Assembly: GCA_030673085.1 (NCBI GenBank)
Contig: DAOVFE010000068.1
Coordinates: 1 to 7,722 of the forward strand
From: Anaerolineales bacterium
Lineage (GTDB): Bacteria > Chloroflexota > Anaerolineae > Anaerolineales > E44-bin32
Reading direction: 5' to 3'
DNA: 7,722 nucleotides
A program made the position numbers and the translations under genes. This document shows positions 1-5,466 of this stretch, piece after piece (position 1 is the stretch's first letter; each line of letters begins with the position of its first letter). Under the pieces are notes generated by a model. It made no database searches. It was not told the DNA's origin and saw only the letters and a list, made by a program, of their open reading frames with translations.

Positions 1-1076
1 AGAAAGCGGAGAATATAGAAGATGGACATAAGCAGCAAACCGCGGCTGAAAGTCAGATAGGTTGATCCGTAGAAAAGGGATAAAAGCGGCTGTGCAAAGA
101 AAGTGGCGACAATTAAAAAGCCAAGGATGGGGACGCCGAAAACCAGGTAGCACAGCTTCATCATCCTACTCAATCCATGACGCCCGGAGCGGTGGAATAT
201 CTTCGATGCTTGCGGGGTGAGAAACGGATCCAAGGCGGCCAGCAATGCATGAACCGGCGCTAATACGGTTTGTAGCGCTCGATAGGCGCCTGCTGCAGCA
301 AAACTAATCATTCCAGCGGTTAAAATTGGATAGACTTCCTGTGCTATCCATGTCCCTAACATCCCACCTAACATCCAGCGGCCAAAACTCCAATTGCGCT
401 TCCATTCCGTTAGCAGCTGAATCTCTCTAAGTGTCCAATATTTTCTTGCCTGCCAAATCCCAATCGGTAATGCAATAAGGGCGCCCCACGCGATAGCGTG
501 CATCCCGTCAATACCGCTTAATTGTCCTTGAGTATATAGCCACCAGAGAACAACTAATCGAATAAGGCTGGCAATAACAGTGTTGACAACCGCACGATTA
601 ATCACTCCTCGAGCATAGAATAATCTCCGGACATACTCCTGAAGTCCCCAGAAAAGAAAAACGAACCACAGCGAAAAGACCATTGGTCCCAGAGTATCAT
701 TGCCTGTCGCAGTGAGCAGCCGGCCTGCGCCGGCGGTTATCGCGGCGCTGATAATCGCCAAGCCCGCCATAATCACACCGGAAGCGCTGGCATAGCGTTT
801 GAATTTACATTCATCCATGATAGGGCCAAAGACGCTAACCGGCTGAACGATCAATCCTTGCTGCACGGAACGTATCATATGCAGCAATAAGAATCCAACG
901 CTATACACGCCGAACTCGGTTGGGCTGACAGATCGAGCTAAGAATAGAGCGGCCAGGAAATTCGTCAGGCTTATAGTTCCCTGATCGATTGCCGCGAGGA
1001 AACCGTCGCGCGCAACTTGTGCTGATACACCTTTCAGTAAGGCTTTCAGGTGTCTAGAAAGGGGCTGAAGCGGCAC
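1..1076 (-). CDS. Oligosaccharide/polysaccharide flippase-type membrane protein (3' end outside window)
   Basis: The frame is open from a GTG at 1076 to the left edge, giving about 358 codons with no stop. I translated it by hand. It reads as a multi-pass membrane protein with an N-terminal segment containing ARDGFLAAIDQGTISLTNFL and ARSVSPTEFGVYSVGF, then RSVQQGLIVQPVSVFGPI. Further hydrophobic helices follow, such as GVIMAGLAIISAAITAGAG, VNTVIASLIRLVVLWWLY and LVFGVPILGFLIVATFF. The 'DQG...SLTNF', 'LS/VSPTEFG.Y' and 'GLIVQP' pattern is typical of the MOP-superfamily polysaccharide flippases (Wzx/PST type), which move lipid-linked sugars across the inner membrane. GTG is the only plausible in-frame start after the stop at about 1153. 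An AAAAGGAG ribosome site lies at 1095-1088, with a slightly long 11-nt spacing. The C-terminal part is outside the window. The substrate cannot be inferred. Confidence 0.88.
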   Translation of the reverse strand, partial: MPLQPLSRHLKALLKGVSAQVARDGFLAAIDQGTISLTNFLAALFLARSVSPTEFGVYSVGFLLLHMIRSVQQGLIVQPVSVFGPIMDECKFKRYASASGVIMAGLAIISAAITAGAGRLLTATGNDTLGPMVFSLWFVFLFWGLQEYVRRLFYARGVINRAVVNTVIASLIRLVVLWWLYTQGQLSGIDGMHAIAWGALIALPIGIWQARKYWTLREIQLLTEWKRNWSFGRWMLGGMLGTWIAQEVYPILTAGMISFAAAGAYRALQTVLAPVHALLAALDPFLTPQASKIFHRSGRHGLSRMMKLCYLVFGVPILGFLIVATFFAQPLLSLFYGSTYLTFSRGLLLMSIFYILRF

Positions 1077-1097
1077 GCGATGCCACTCTCCTTTTAA

Positions 1098-1132
1098 GGG
1101 AAAAAGACAGAATACTCCGCAGCTTGCTGAGG
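1098..1132. repeat. CTTG-hairpin repeat, copy A (left part conserved)
   Basis: This copy aligns without gaps to the copy at 3151. Over 32 positions (1098-1129 against 3151-3182) I count 29 identities, starting at GGGAAAAAG and ending in the hairpin CCGCAGCTTGCTG. The right arm ends AGG instead of CGG, so one stem pair is lost. The sequence after it (1133 onward) does not match the other copies. It lies directly upstream of the flippase ribosome site, inside that gene's probable leader. Confidence 0.7.
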
Positions 1133-1133
1133 T

Positions 1134-1151
1134 CCCTAAGCTTGCTTAGGG
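1134..1151. repeat. Perfect hairpin with CTTG loop and a different stem
   Basis: CCCTAAGC, TT, GCTTAGGG forms an 8-bp perfect stem, or 7 bp closing a CTTG loop. It sits two bases after copy A of the repeat. The loop is the same as in the neighbouring repeats but both stem arms differ in a matched way, so the fold is kept while the sequence changes. GGATTAATGG follows it. Confidence 0.65.
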
Positions 1152-1214
1152 GATTAATGGCAAACGGGGGTTTGGGGGCTGCCGTCATATATTGGCTTTT
1201 TCCTTGGAAGATCC

Positions 1215-1241
1215 CCCGCAGCTTGCTGCGGGCTTCTTCAC
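1215..1241. repeat. CTTG-hairpin repeat, copy B (right part conserved)
   Basis: CCCGCAGC, TT, GCTGCGGG gives an 8-bp perfect stem at 1215-1232. The two bases after it and then TTCTTCAC (1234-1241) align without gaps to the right end of the copy at 3151-3195. The left flank does not match the other copies. Copies A and B therefore look like complementary halves of the full unit seen at 3151. Confidence 0.7.
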
Positions 1242-1290
1242 CTCTGGGTCACTGTTGCCGGAGTTCATTATGAATAGCTATGTCCTTTGT

Positions 1291-2697
1291 TTAATTAAGG
1301 ATATAAGGAATATATTCGGGAACTGGAGTGAGAAAATATACCGTTACCCAATTATGCCAGGAAACATAATCGTCATCTTCATATCCGAGATCAATCCACT
1401 TACGTCCAGGGATTCCCCCGCCGGTATCAGCGATCGTTCCCACTCCATAACCAGGGACGTATACCTGTTGCCAGACCATATCAAGATACCAGCGTACAAG
1501 AACAGCTACGATGCCCTTTCTTAGAGTAGCGCCGGCGGCAGTGTTATAGGAACAATAATCGACTCCCAGACGACAAGGGGAATAGGAAGTTGCATACATA
1601 GACACCGCCCGCCAATATTCGATTGGTCCATCCGGCGTATCCATCGTCCGGACTACAACCTTAGTGCCATAGCCAATGATCCGCGGCCGTGGGTCGCTGG
1701 CTGTCCATTCGCTTTCCTCGAAACGAGCCACTTCCTCACCTTCCGCGTAGCGCACTCTCACTCGATTTGCCAGTATCCCATACGTGCCCTCTTCTACAAC
1801 ACTTTGTTGATCAATCTCTGTTTCCGGATCAGGCTCAAATTGGCTATCAAAGGGGAGGGGTTTCTGTTCTATTAGAACTTCCTCGCTCACGCGAACGATC
1901 TTGATCCGCCCATCGCGCGGCACGATTTCGGATTCAGCTGGCTCAGAGTAATCCAAACCTTGCAATGGCAACCCGGCTTCAGATAGCACCTCGCCCACCG
2001 TATCTCCAACTACTCGTGTGGACATAGTTGAGCCATCGGCAGTGATTGCCAGTGCTCGAGAGCGTTTAAGGGTTACATCCAAGGGTTCGGTTAGAGATGT
2101 TTTCAATCCGGGATCAATCTTATCGCCGGCGTATAAGCTAATCCCCGCTTCCCATAACGCTTCACCCAACGTAGCGGCTGAAGAATGGATAATCTGCCTG
2201 GCGCCATCGATTGATAGAGTGATTGCGATCGAACGTTTCAGACGAAGCCGCCGGGTTACATTCTGAGTTGAGGCCGCTTGATTATTGGCCGGGAGTCCAT
2301 CAATCCACAAGCTATCGCCAGGGTATAGCTTAATATCGGCCTTGGCCAAGATGTTGGCTGCCATGGGCTGATAACAATTAATTTCATGACTTTGGCCATC
2401 GAGTATTACATGCACTGTTCTTGAATGGTTTAGAATCACCGGGGCATTTTGGGGGAGCTTACTTTCGGGATTCGGCCAGACATAATCGTCGGAAGTGAAG
2501 TCATATCCGGCTGCATGCAGCGCAGCCGATACTGTTTGCGCATGACTACGGATGGATTCTTGCTTGCCATCAATCACAAACTTGACTGTTTGGGCTGTGC
2601 CGTAATAAACAAGAATCGATCCTGCTATGCCGAGGACGACTGCAAGGATTTGCAGTCTGCGAGATTTGCTGCCCAGGAAAATCCGTAGTTTGTCCAT
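1291..2697 (-). CDS. Cell-wall protein with four DUF348 repeats, G5 and 3D domains (YabE/Rpf-like)
   Basis: This is a predicted membrane-anchored exported protein of 468 aa. A short basic N-terminus is followed by one hydrophobic helix (about residues 17-34), which is a signal anchor or uncleaved signal. Four DUF348-type repeats follow at roughly 38-79, 95-135, 157-197 and 215-257. Each has the pattern 'hydrophobic strand, DG, ... TV/TL ... L..AG ... D'. A G5 domain sits at about 264-347 and a C-terminal 3D domain at about 365-457. The 3D domain shows MYATSYSP, VYVPGYGVGTIADTGGG and WIDLGYEDDD. Its conserved acidic residues are near D424 and D436. Proteins of this build (Bacillus YabE, actinobacterial Rpf relatives) act on or bind peptidoglycan, and the 3D fold is related to MltA-type lytic transglycosylases. 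The actual activity here is inferred. An upstream in-frame TTG at 2709 gives 472 aa. I prefer ATG 2697 because an extended -10 sits at 2712-2720 and would leave TTG at or before the transcription start. Confidence 0.93.
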   Translation of the reverse strand: MDKLRIFLGSKSRRLQILAVVLGIAGSILVYYGTAQTVKFVIDGKQESIRSHAQTVSAALHAAGYDFTSDDYVWPNPESKLPQNAPVILNHSRTVHVILDGQSHEINCYQPMAANILAKADIKLYPGDSLWIDGLPANNQAASTQNVTRRLRLKRSIAITLSIDGARQIIHSSAATLGEALWEAGISLYAGDKIDPGLKTSLTEPLDVTLKRSRALAITADGSTMSTRVVGDTVGEVLSEAGLPLQGLDYSEPAESEIVPRDGRIKIVRVSEEVLIEQKPLPFDSQFEPDPETEIDQQSVVEEGTYGILANRVRVRYAEGEEVARFEESEWTASDPRPRIIGYGTKVVVRTMDTPDGPIEYWRAVSMYATSYSPCRLGVDYCSYNTAAGATLRKGIVAVLVRWYLDMVWQQVYVPGYGVGTIADTGGGIPGRKWIDLGYEDDDYVSWHNWVTVYFLTPVPEYIPYILN

Positions 2698-2711
2698 TTT
2701 TCGTCCCAACG

Positions 2712-2720
2712 AGTATACCA
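2712..2720 (-). promoter_or_regulatory. Possible extended -10 promoter of the DUF348/G5/3D gene
   Basis: On the minus strand the sequence reads TGGTATACT, a TGn plus TATACT extended -10 box. No good -35 box lies 16-18 nt upstream. Transcription would start near 2705, leaving only about 8 nt before ATG 2697. That fits the lack of a convincing ribosome site and suggests a nearly leaderless message. A chance match cannot be excluded. Confidence 0.45.
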
Positions 2721-2932
2721 GAGGGTTGCTTTTTCGCTTCTACTTTCCGGATAAATTGAAAGTTGAAGCTATCTGACTATCATCTGCTGTATGGCGCTTA
2801 GCTGTAAGTGATCTGCAAAAAGTAGAGGATGTTTTATAAAGAGAAATCAATATGATTCGTCGCTGAGTTTTCCGGATTATCGGATTTTATAGCCAATAAT
2901 CTGTTAGATCTAGAATCATAGACAACAAACGA
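2721..2932. other. AT-rich intergenic region, no gene seen
   Basis: This is the spacer between the SRP RNA 3' end and the promoter of the DUF348/G5/3D gene. I see no protein-like frame. I looked for the conserved blocks of a c-di-AMP riboswitch, which often precedes cell-wall genes of this type, and did not find them. A TCCGGAAA motif occurs twice on the minus strand (around 2746 and 2871), with no assigned role. No clear T-run terminator follows the SRP RNA. Confidence 0.5.
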
Positions 2933-3033
2933 CCGGGCCGGTGTCCCAGCGTCACCCACAGTATCCTCCGTGCCGCTGCTTCCTCTCGGACCTGACGGAG
3001 TTTGAAGGGCTGCGCCGCGCCGGACCGACCCGG
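2933..3033 (-). ncRNA. ffs: Signal recognition particle RNA (4.5S-type, small bacterial)
   Basis: The minus strand carries the conserved SRP domain IV. GTCAGGTCC (2996-2988) is followed by a GAGA tetraloop of the GNRA class (2987-2984) and then GGAAGCAGC (2983-2975). This matches the universal tip bound by the Ffh protein. The ends close as a 10-bp helix: CCGGGTCGGT at 3033-3024 pairs with ACCGGCCCGG at 2942-2933, with one G-U pair. The length of about 101 nt fits the small SRP RNA that lacks an Alu domain. The RNA works with Ffh and FtsY to target nascent membrane and secreted proteins. Its neighbour upstream is tRNA-Ser, an arrangement also seen in Bacillus near its SRP RNA gene. Exact ends are judged from the closing helix and could differ by a few bases. 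Confidence 0.95.
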
Positions 3034-3043
3034 ACGCATTATC

Positions 3044-3072
3044 AGGATAACCGGACGGATTGAAACTGTCAA
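3044..3072 (-). promoter_or_regulatory. Promoter of the SRP RNA gene
   Basis: The minus strand has a perfect -35 box TTGACA (3072-3067), an exact 17-nt spacer and a -10 box TATCCT (3049-3044). Starting about 7 nt downstream puts the first transcribed base near 3037-3033, which agrees with the 5' end deduced from the closing helix. This is a sigma-70-type promoter and implies strong constitutive expression. Confidence 0.88.
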
Positions 3073-3150
3073 CGGCAAAAAAGCTGTTGAGAAAAGGAGA
3101 AATTTGCTAATAATGTGTAATATAAATAGCGGAGCTCCCGCCGCATTTAT

Positions 3151-3195
3151 GGGAAAAAGCCAGAATGCACCGCAGCTTGCTGCGGCGTTCTTCAC
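3151..3195. repeat. CTTG-hairpin repeat, copy C (full-length unit)
   Basis: This is the complete form of the dispersed repeat. It runs GGGAAAAAGCCAGAAT, then the perfect 7-bp hairpin CCGCAGC/GCTGCGG (3170-3185) around TT, or a CTTG loop, and ends in TTCTTCAC. Its left part matches copy A at 1098 and its right part matches copy B at 1215. It lies between the tRNA-Ser terminator and the SRP RNA promoter, outside both transcripts. Short palindromic units scattered in intergenic DNA are typical of REP-like elements. No transposase is present in the window. Confidence 0.75.
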
Positions 3196-3232
3196 TACAT
3201 GATTATTTTAGGTTAAGCGGATCAACACTCAT

Positions 3233-3255
3233 AAAAAAACACCGCACATGCGGTG
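3233..3255 (-). terminator. Rho-independent terminator of tRNA-Ser
   Basis: On the minus strand a perfect 7-bp stem, CACCGCA paired with TGCGGTG (3255-3249 with 3246-3240), encloses a 2-nt loop. Seven T residues follow directly (3239-3233). It starts 15 nt after the tRNA CCA end. It would separate the tRNA from the SRP RNA transcription unit, in line with the latter having its own promoter. Confidence 0.93.
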
Positions 3256-3270
3256 CTTATGGGAAAAAAT

Positions 3271-3360
3271 TGGCGGAGAGGGTGGGATTCGAACCCACGG
3301 AGCCTTGCGGCTCACGCGCTCTCCAGGCGCGCGCGTTAGGCCAGACTACGCAACCTCTCC
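3271..3360 (-). tRNA. tRNA-Ser (anticodon GGA), CCA encoded
   Basis: The minus strand folds as a complete class-II tRNA of 90 nt. The acceptor arm is GGAGAGG/CCTCTCC, followed by a D arm. The anticodon stem CGCGC/GCGCG has loop CTGGAGA, placing anticodon GGA at 3324-3322. The long variable arm GAGCC-GCAA-GGCTC is diagnostic of Ser. The T arm is GTGGG/CCCAC around TTCGAAT. The discriminator is G, and CCA is encoded (3273-3271). It decodes UCC and UCU. An extended -10 promoter lies upstream and a strong terminator downstream, so it appears to be a single-gene transcript. Confidence 0.98.
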
Positions 3361-3398
3361 AATTCCGGCGGCCGATATAAGCCAAACCAGCGTCCGCC

Positions 3399-3407
3399 AT
3401 TATATCA
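3399..3407 (-). promoter_or_regulatory. Extended -10 promoter of tRNA-Ser
   Basis: The minus strand reads TGATATAAT: a perfect TATAAT (3404-3399) with the extended TGn. The -35 region (AGTTTT-like) is poor, so the extended -10 would carry recognition. Transcription would start near 3392, leaving a leader of about 30 nt before the tRNA 5' end at 3360, to be removed by RNase P. Confidence 0.75.
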
Positions 3408-3465
3408 TGCTTGACTTTCAGAAAACTTCTGCATTCCATCTCTTACCAATTCCATGTAAAGTGTC

Positions 3466-3572
3466 CACTGAAAAAAGCATCCACCAGTAGCGAAAGGGGG
3501 AATATGGGACGTGGGCTTTGCCCACACCCCATATATGCCTTCTCCATTCTCGCATTCGGGCTTTTTTCAGTG
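3466..3572. repeat. 107-bp inverted-repeat element with central hairpin
   Basis: The element is bounded by a perfect 13-bp inverted repeat: CACTGAAAAAAGC at 3466-3478 and GCTTTTTTCAGTG at 3560-3572. At its centre is a 15-bp stem (3502-3516 with 3520-3534) with only two adjacent mismatches and a TTT loop. The central arms read ATATGGGACGTGGGC and GCCCACACCCCATAT. The segments between ends and centre are only weakly complementary. No open frame inside looks real and I see no target-site duplication. It could be a small MITE-like element or a structured RNA or DNA signal between the deacetylase gene and tRNA-Ser. Confidence 0.6.
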
Positions 3573-4178
3573 CATTCATATATTGATTAGAAGTGAGAAT
3601 GCTCACTCAGGAAAATGCTATCGGCATTCGGATGCTGGATTTTCTGCTATCTTACGGCTACGTTAATCTTGCCGTATTTTAGACTGGGCAGACCCGATCT
3701 ATAAACGGCAAGGAAGAACCGGCAACAATCGTTTGTAACCGAAGGTTATAGAGCAAGTCTTGGTTATGATCCATCACCGGTACTTCAATTTTTGTCCCCC
3801 TTTTGGGCATGAGAAATTCAGCGTAACGAATAATCTATGTCTGCAAGCCGAAACTACGGGCAATTCGATGAATGCCGAGGGATTCAGGAAATCTAAACTA
3901 GCTAAAAAAGCGATTATTAGCTGGATGTGCCAGTGGTGAGCTTGTTTTAGCGAGCCGGTGAAAATCGGCAGAAGGGTTATTGGGACTCAATGTTTGACAT
4001 TTGCGCGCCCACAATCCACAAGGTATGGCCGGCCATCACAGCGGCATACTGGGAAGGCGATTATGTCTTTATCCAATATATACTCTGTGATGATATAGCC
4101 GGAAGATTGTGGTAGTCTGACTCGGGCTTGCTATAAAGTGATATCGGGCAAGAAGATCGATTTCAGATCTTTTTTAGT
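3573..4178. other. Long stretch without a confident gene
   Basis: About 600 nt lie between the inverted-repeat element and the end of the deacetylase gene. The stretch contains short protein-like open segments on the minus strand (3679-3810, 3838-3897 and 3987-4130), interrupted by stops and in more than one frame. That pattern is compatible with a decayed gene, but I could not identify a family. A weak hairpin lies just after the deacetylase stop (AAGATC paired with GATCTT near 4152-4172), followed by only a few T residues. Confidence 0.45.
3679..3810 (-). pseudogene. Possible C-terminal remnant of a decayed gene (43 codons)
   Basis: An open frame from ATG 3810 to TAA 3679 encodes 43 aa, including MPKRGTKIEVPVMDH and LQTIVAGSSLPFIDRV. 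The composition is protein-like and no ribosome site precedes the ATG. The same frame continues upstream across a TAG (3837-3835) into GIHRIARSFGLQ, which faintly resembles a helix-turn-helix, before another TAG at 3900-3898. A broken reading frame with sensible residues on both sides of stops suggests a remnant. I do not recognise the family, and chance open frame is a real alternative. Confidence 0.25.
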
Positions 4179-5150
4179 TCAGGGCGTGGAATTTCCGTCT
4201 AGTAGCGCTTTGAAATCTTTAATCGATATTGTTCCGGGAATTTCTATGCGTTCGAGATAATAAATCATGTTGGAGCCGTGGCTTACACCTTTTCCCAACC
4301 CCACGGCGGTGAAATAGCCATATTTTTCAGCTTTCCTTGCCAGCTCTGGAATGTAAGAGCCGAATGGATAAGCGAAAGTTCGAATTTCAATGCCTAATTC
4401 TTTCTCCAGGCGAAGGCGTGAATCAAGCAGCTCAATTCTTAACTGCGAAGGCGACACTTGCGTCGGATTGGCGTGGGTCATGCTGTGTGAGCCGATTTCC
4501 CACCCGGCTGCCGCCATTTCTTGTAACTGGGAAATGGATAGAAAACCATCCGATTTGAGACGGTTTGCCACAATGTACTCTGTTCCCGTGAAACCATAGC
4601 GCTGCATGCAGGGGAAGGCATATTCATAATTGTCAAGATTACCATCATCGAAGGTAATGATTATGGGATTGAAAGGCAATCGATTTCCATGCATGATAGC
4701 CTCGCGCAACTGTGCCAGGGTTATGGTGTGATATCCATGCTGATAGAGGAAATCCATTTGGTCTTTGAAGAGCCGCGCGTCAATGGCATAAGACGTTGAG
4801 GTAGGATCAGGTAGAACGTGATGATAGAGCAAAATGGGCGCTCGTACCACACCCGGCCCAATAATAGTCCAGGTTGCGGTAGGACAAGGGGTAAGGGTGA
4901 GCGTGGGCAAGGCAGTTAATGTAGCCGGAGGGGTAGGTGAGGAGGTGGTGTAATGGGCGGTGATGCTGGCGGACGGCGCCGTTGGGGAAGTGATATTCGA
5001 TTTGCTCGTATTAATTTCACCTGCCTCGGCACAGCCTGAAAGCAACAGAAAGAAGATTAAACAACTATGCAACCGAAGGCGTCTAAAAGTCCAGCGAGAA
5101 AAGCTCTTATTAGAGAAAGATTGTCTGCTTAAACGTTTTAAAATCTGCAA
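4179..5150 (-). CDS. Polysaccharide deacetylase (NodB-type) lipoprotein
   Basis: The product is 323 aa. A basic N-terminus and hydrophobic core end in a lipobox, LLSG followed by C40, so this is a predicted lipoprotein facing outside the cytoplasmic membrane. Residues 41 to about 100 form a low-complexity Ser/Thr/Pro linker. The NodB homology domain covers about 105-300. Motif 1 is ITFDDG, with D168 and D169 as catalytic base and metal ligand. The SHSMTH segment supplies metal-binding H222 and H226, and FAYPFG lies at 259-264. The LLYHHV start is typical of the PgaB/xylanase-like branch. Family members remove N- or O-acetyl groups from peptidoglycan, chitin-like glycans or xylan; the substrate here is unknown. 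The start is TTG at 5150, as no in-frame ATG occurs before residue 132 and the signal peptide is needed. AGAGAAA upstream is only a weak ribosome site. The gene is flanked by long non-coding gaps, so it is probably transcribed alone. Confidence 0.93.
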   Translation of the reverse strand: MQILKRLSRQSFSNKSFSRWTFRRLRLHSCLIFFLLLSGCAEAGEINTSKSNITSPTAPSASITAHYTTSSPTPPATLTALPTLTLTPCPTATWTIIGPGVVRAPILLYHHVLPDPTSTSYAIDARLFKDQMDFLYQHGYHTITLAQLREAIMHGNRLPFNPIIITFDDGNLDNYEYAFPCMQRYGFTGTEYIVANRLKSDGFLSISQLQEMAAAGWEIGSHSMTHANPTQVSPSQLRIELLDSRLRLEKELGIEIRTFAYPFGSYIPELARKAEKYGYFTAVGLGKGVSHGSNMIYYLERIEIPGTISIKDFKALLDGNSTP

Positions 5151-5466
5151 TTTCTCTTACCCTATTCCTTCTCAGAGGTTTGTTTATAAGTCTAGTACAG
5201 TTTTGGGCTTTTTGCACTGATCGTTTCTTGATCATAATTATGTGAGCAGTGATCAATAACTAAACTTCAGCATCAGCGCTTAATGACGGCCGCGACGGCA
5301 AGCAGTCGTCTCGCTTAGTTTCGGGGGCGATTTCTGCAGTAAAACGGGCTGAAGGTGGTAATTGGAAATTGGAGGTTTGCCGGCTTTGCGAATGAAGCCA
5401 ATCGGCCTCATGAATAGATCAACAGCTCCGCACGATGGCTTCTTCATCCAATTCTAGCCGCGGCTA
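5151..5466. other. Intergenic region with short palindromes
   Basis: This 316-nt gap separates the GH1 tail from the deacetylase start. It contains a perfect 12-bp palindrome TAGCCGCGGCTA at 5455-5466, directly after the GH1 stop. It also holds an 8-bp hairpin with one G-U pair at 5392-5411 (ATGAAGCC and GGCCTCAT around AATC). A TTGATCA/TGATCAA inverted repeat lies at 5228-5256, in the region where the deacetylase promoter should be. A TATAAA-like box lies at 5189-5184 on the minus strand without a good -35. None of these has a clear assigned role, and no T-run follows the hairpins. One minus-strand frame is open for about 54 codons but shows no recognisable motif. Confidence 0.5.

Larger units (their letters stand above)
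1077..1290. other. Intergenic region with three CTTG-loop hairpins
   Basis: This 214-nt gap separates the stop of the DUF348/G5/3D gene (1291) from the flippase start (1076). It holds three separate hairpins, at 1117-1132, 1134-1151 and 1215-1232, each with the same CTTG loop. It also holds a G-rich stretch around 1165-1180 (GGGGGTTTGGGGGC). I see no coding frame that resembles a protein. On the minus strand the 1215-1232 hairpin follows the upstream gene by about 60 nt. It is not followed directly by a T-run, so I do not call it a standard intrinsic terminator. Confidence 0.7.

Noticed and set aside
1192..1524. Plus-strand open frame of 110 codons covering repeat copy B.
   Set aside because: Most of it is antisense to the 3D domain coding region and the rest is intergenic repeat. 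It shows no domain features.
2721..2932. A c-di-AMP riboswitch upstream of the cell-wall gene.
   Set aside because: The conserved blocks of that riboswitch class are not visible, and the likely promoter at 2712-2720 leaves no room for a leader.
2887..3195. Minus-strand open frame of 102 codons.
   Set aside because: It runs through the SRP RNA, its promoter and the repeat at 3151. Its sequence is not protein-like, and the RNA evidence is much stronger.
3165..3490. Plus-strand open frames reading GFEPTEPCGSRALQ and EGGIRTHGALRLTR.
   Set aside because: These are well-known false proteins made by translating the antisense strand of a tRNA-Ser gene. The tRNA fold at 3271-3360 fully explains them.
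5392..5411. Hairpin as a terminator for the GH1 transcript.
   Set aside because: The 8-bp stem is not followed by a T-run on either strand, so it does not meet the pattern of an intrinsic terminator.
5257..5454. Minus-strand frame continuing after the GH1 stop (ELDEEAIVRSC, then about 54 codons after a TGA).
   Set aside because: It is in the GH1 C-terminal frame but follows two adjacent stops (TGA, TAG). It has no start, ribosome site or recognised motif, and readthrough or selenocysteine insertion has no support.
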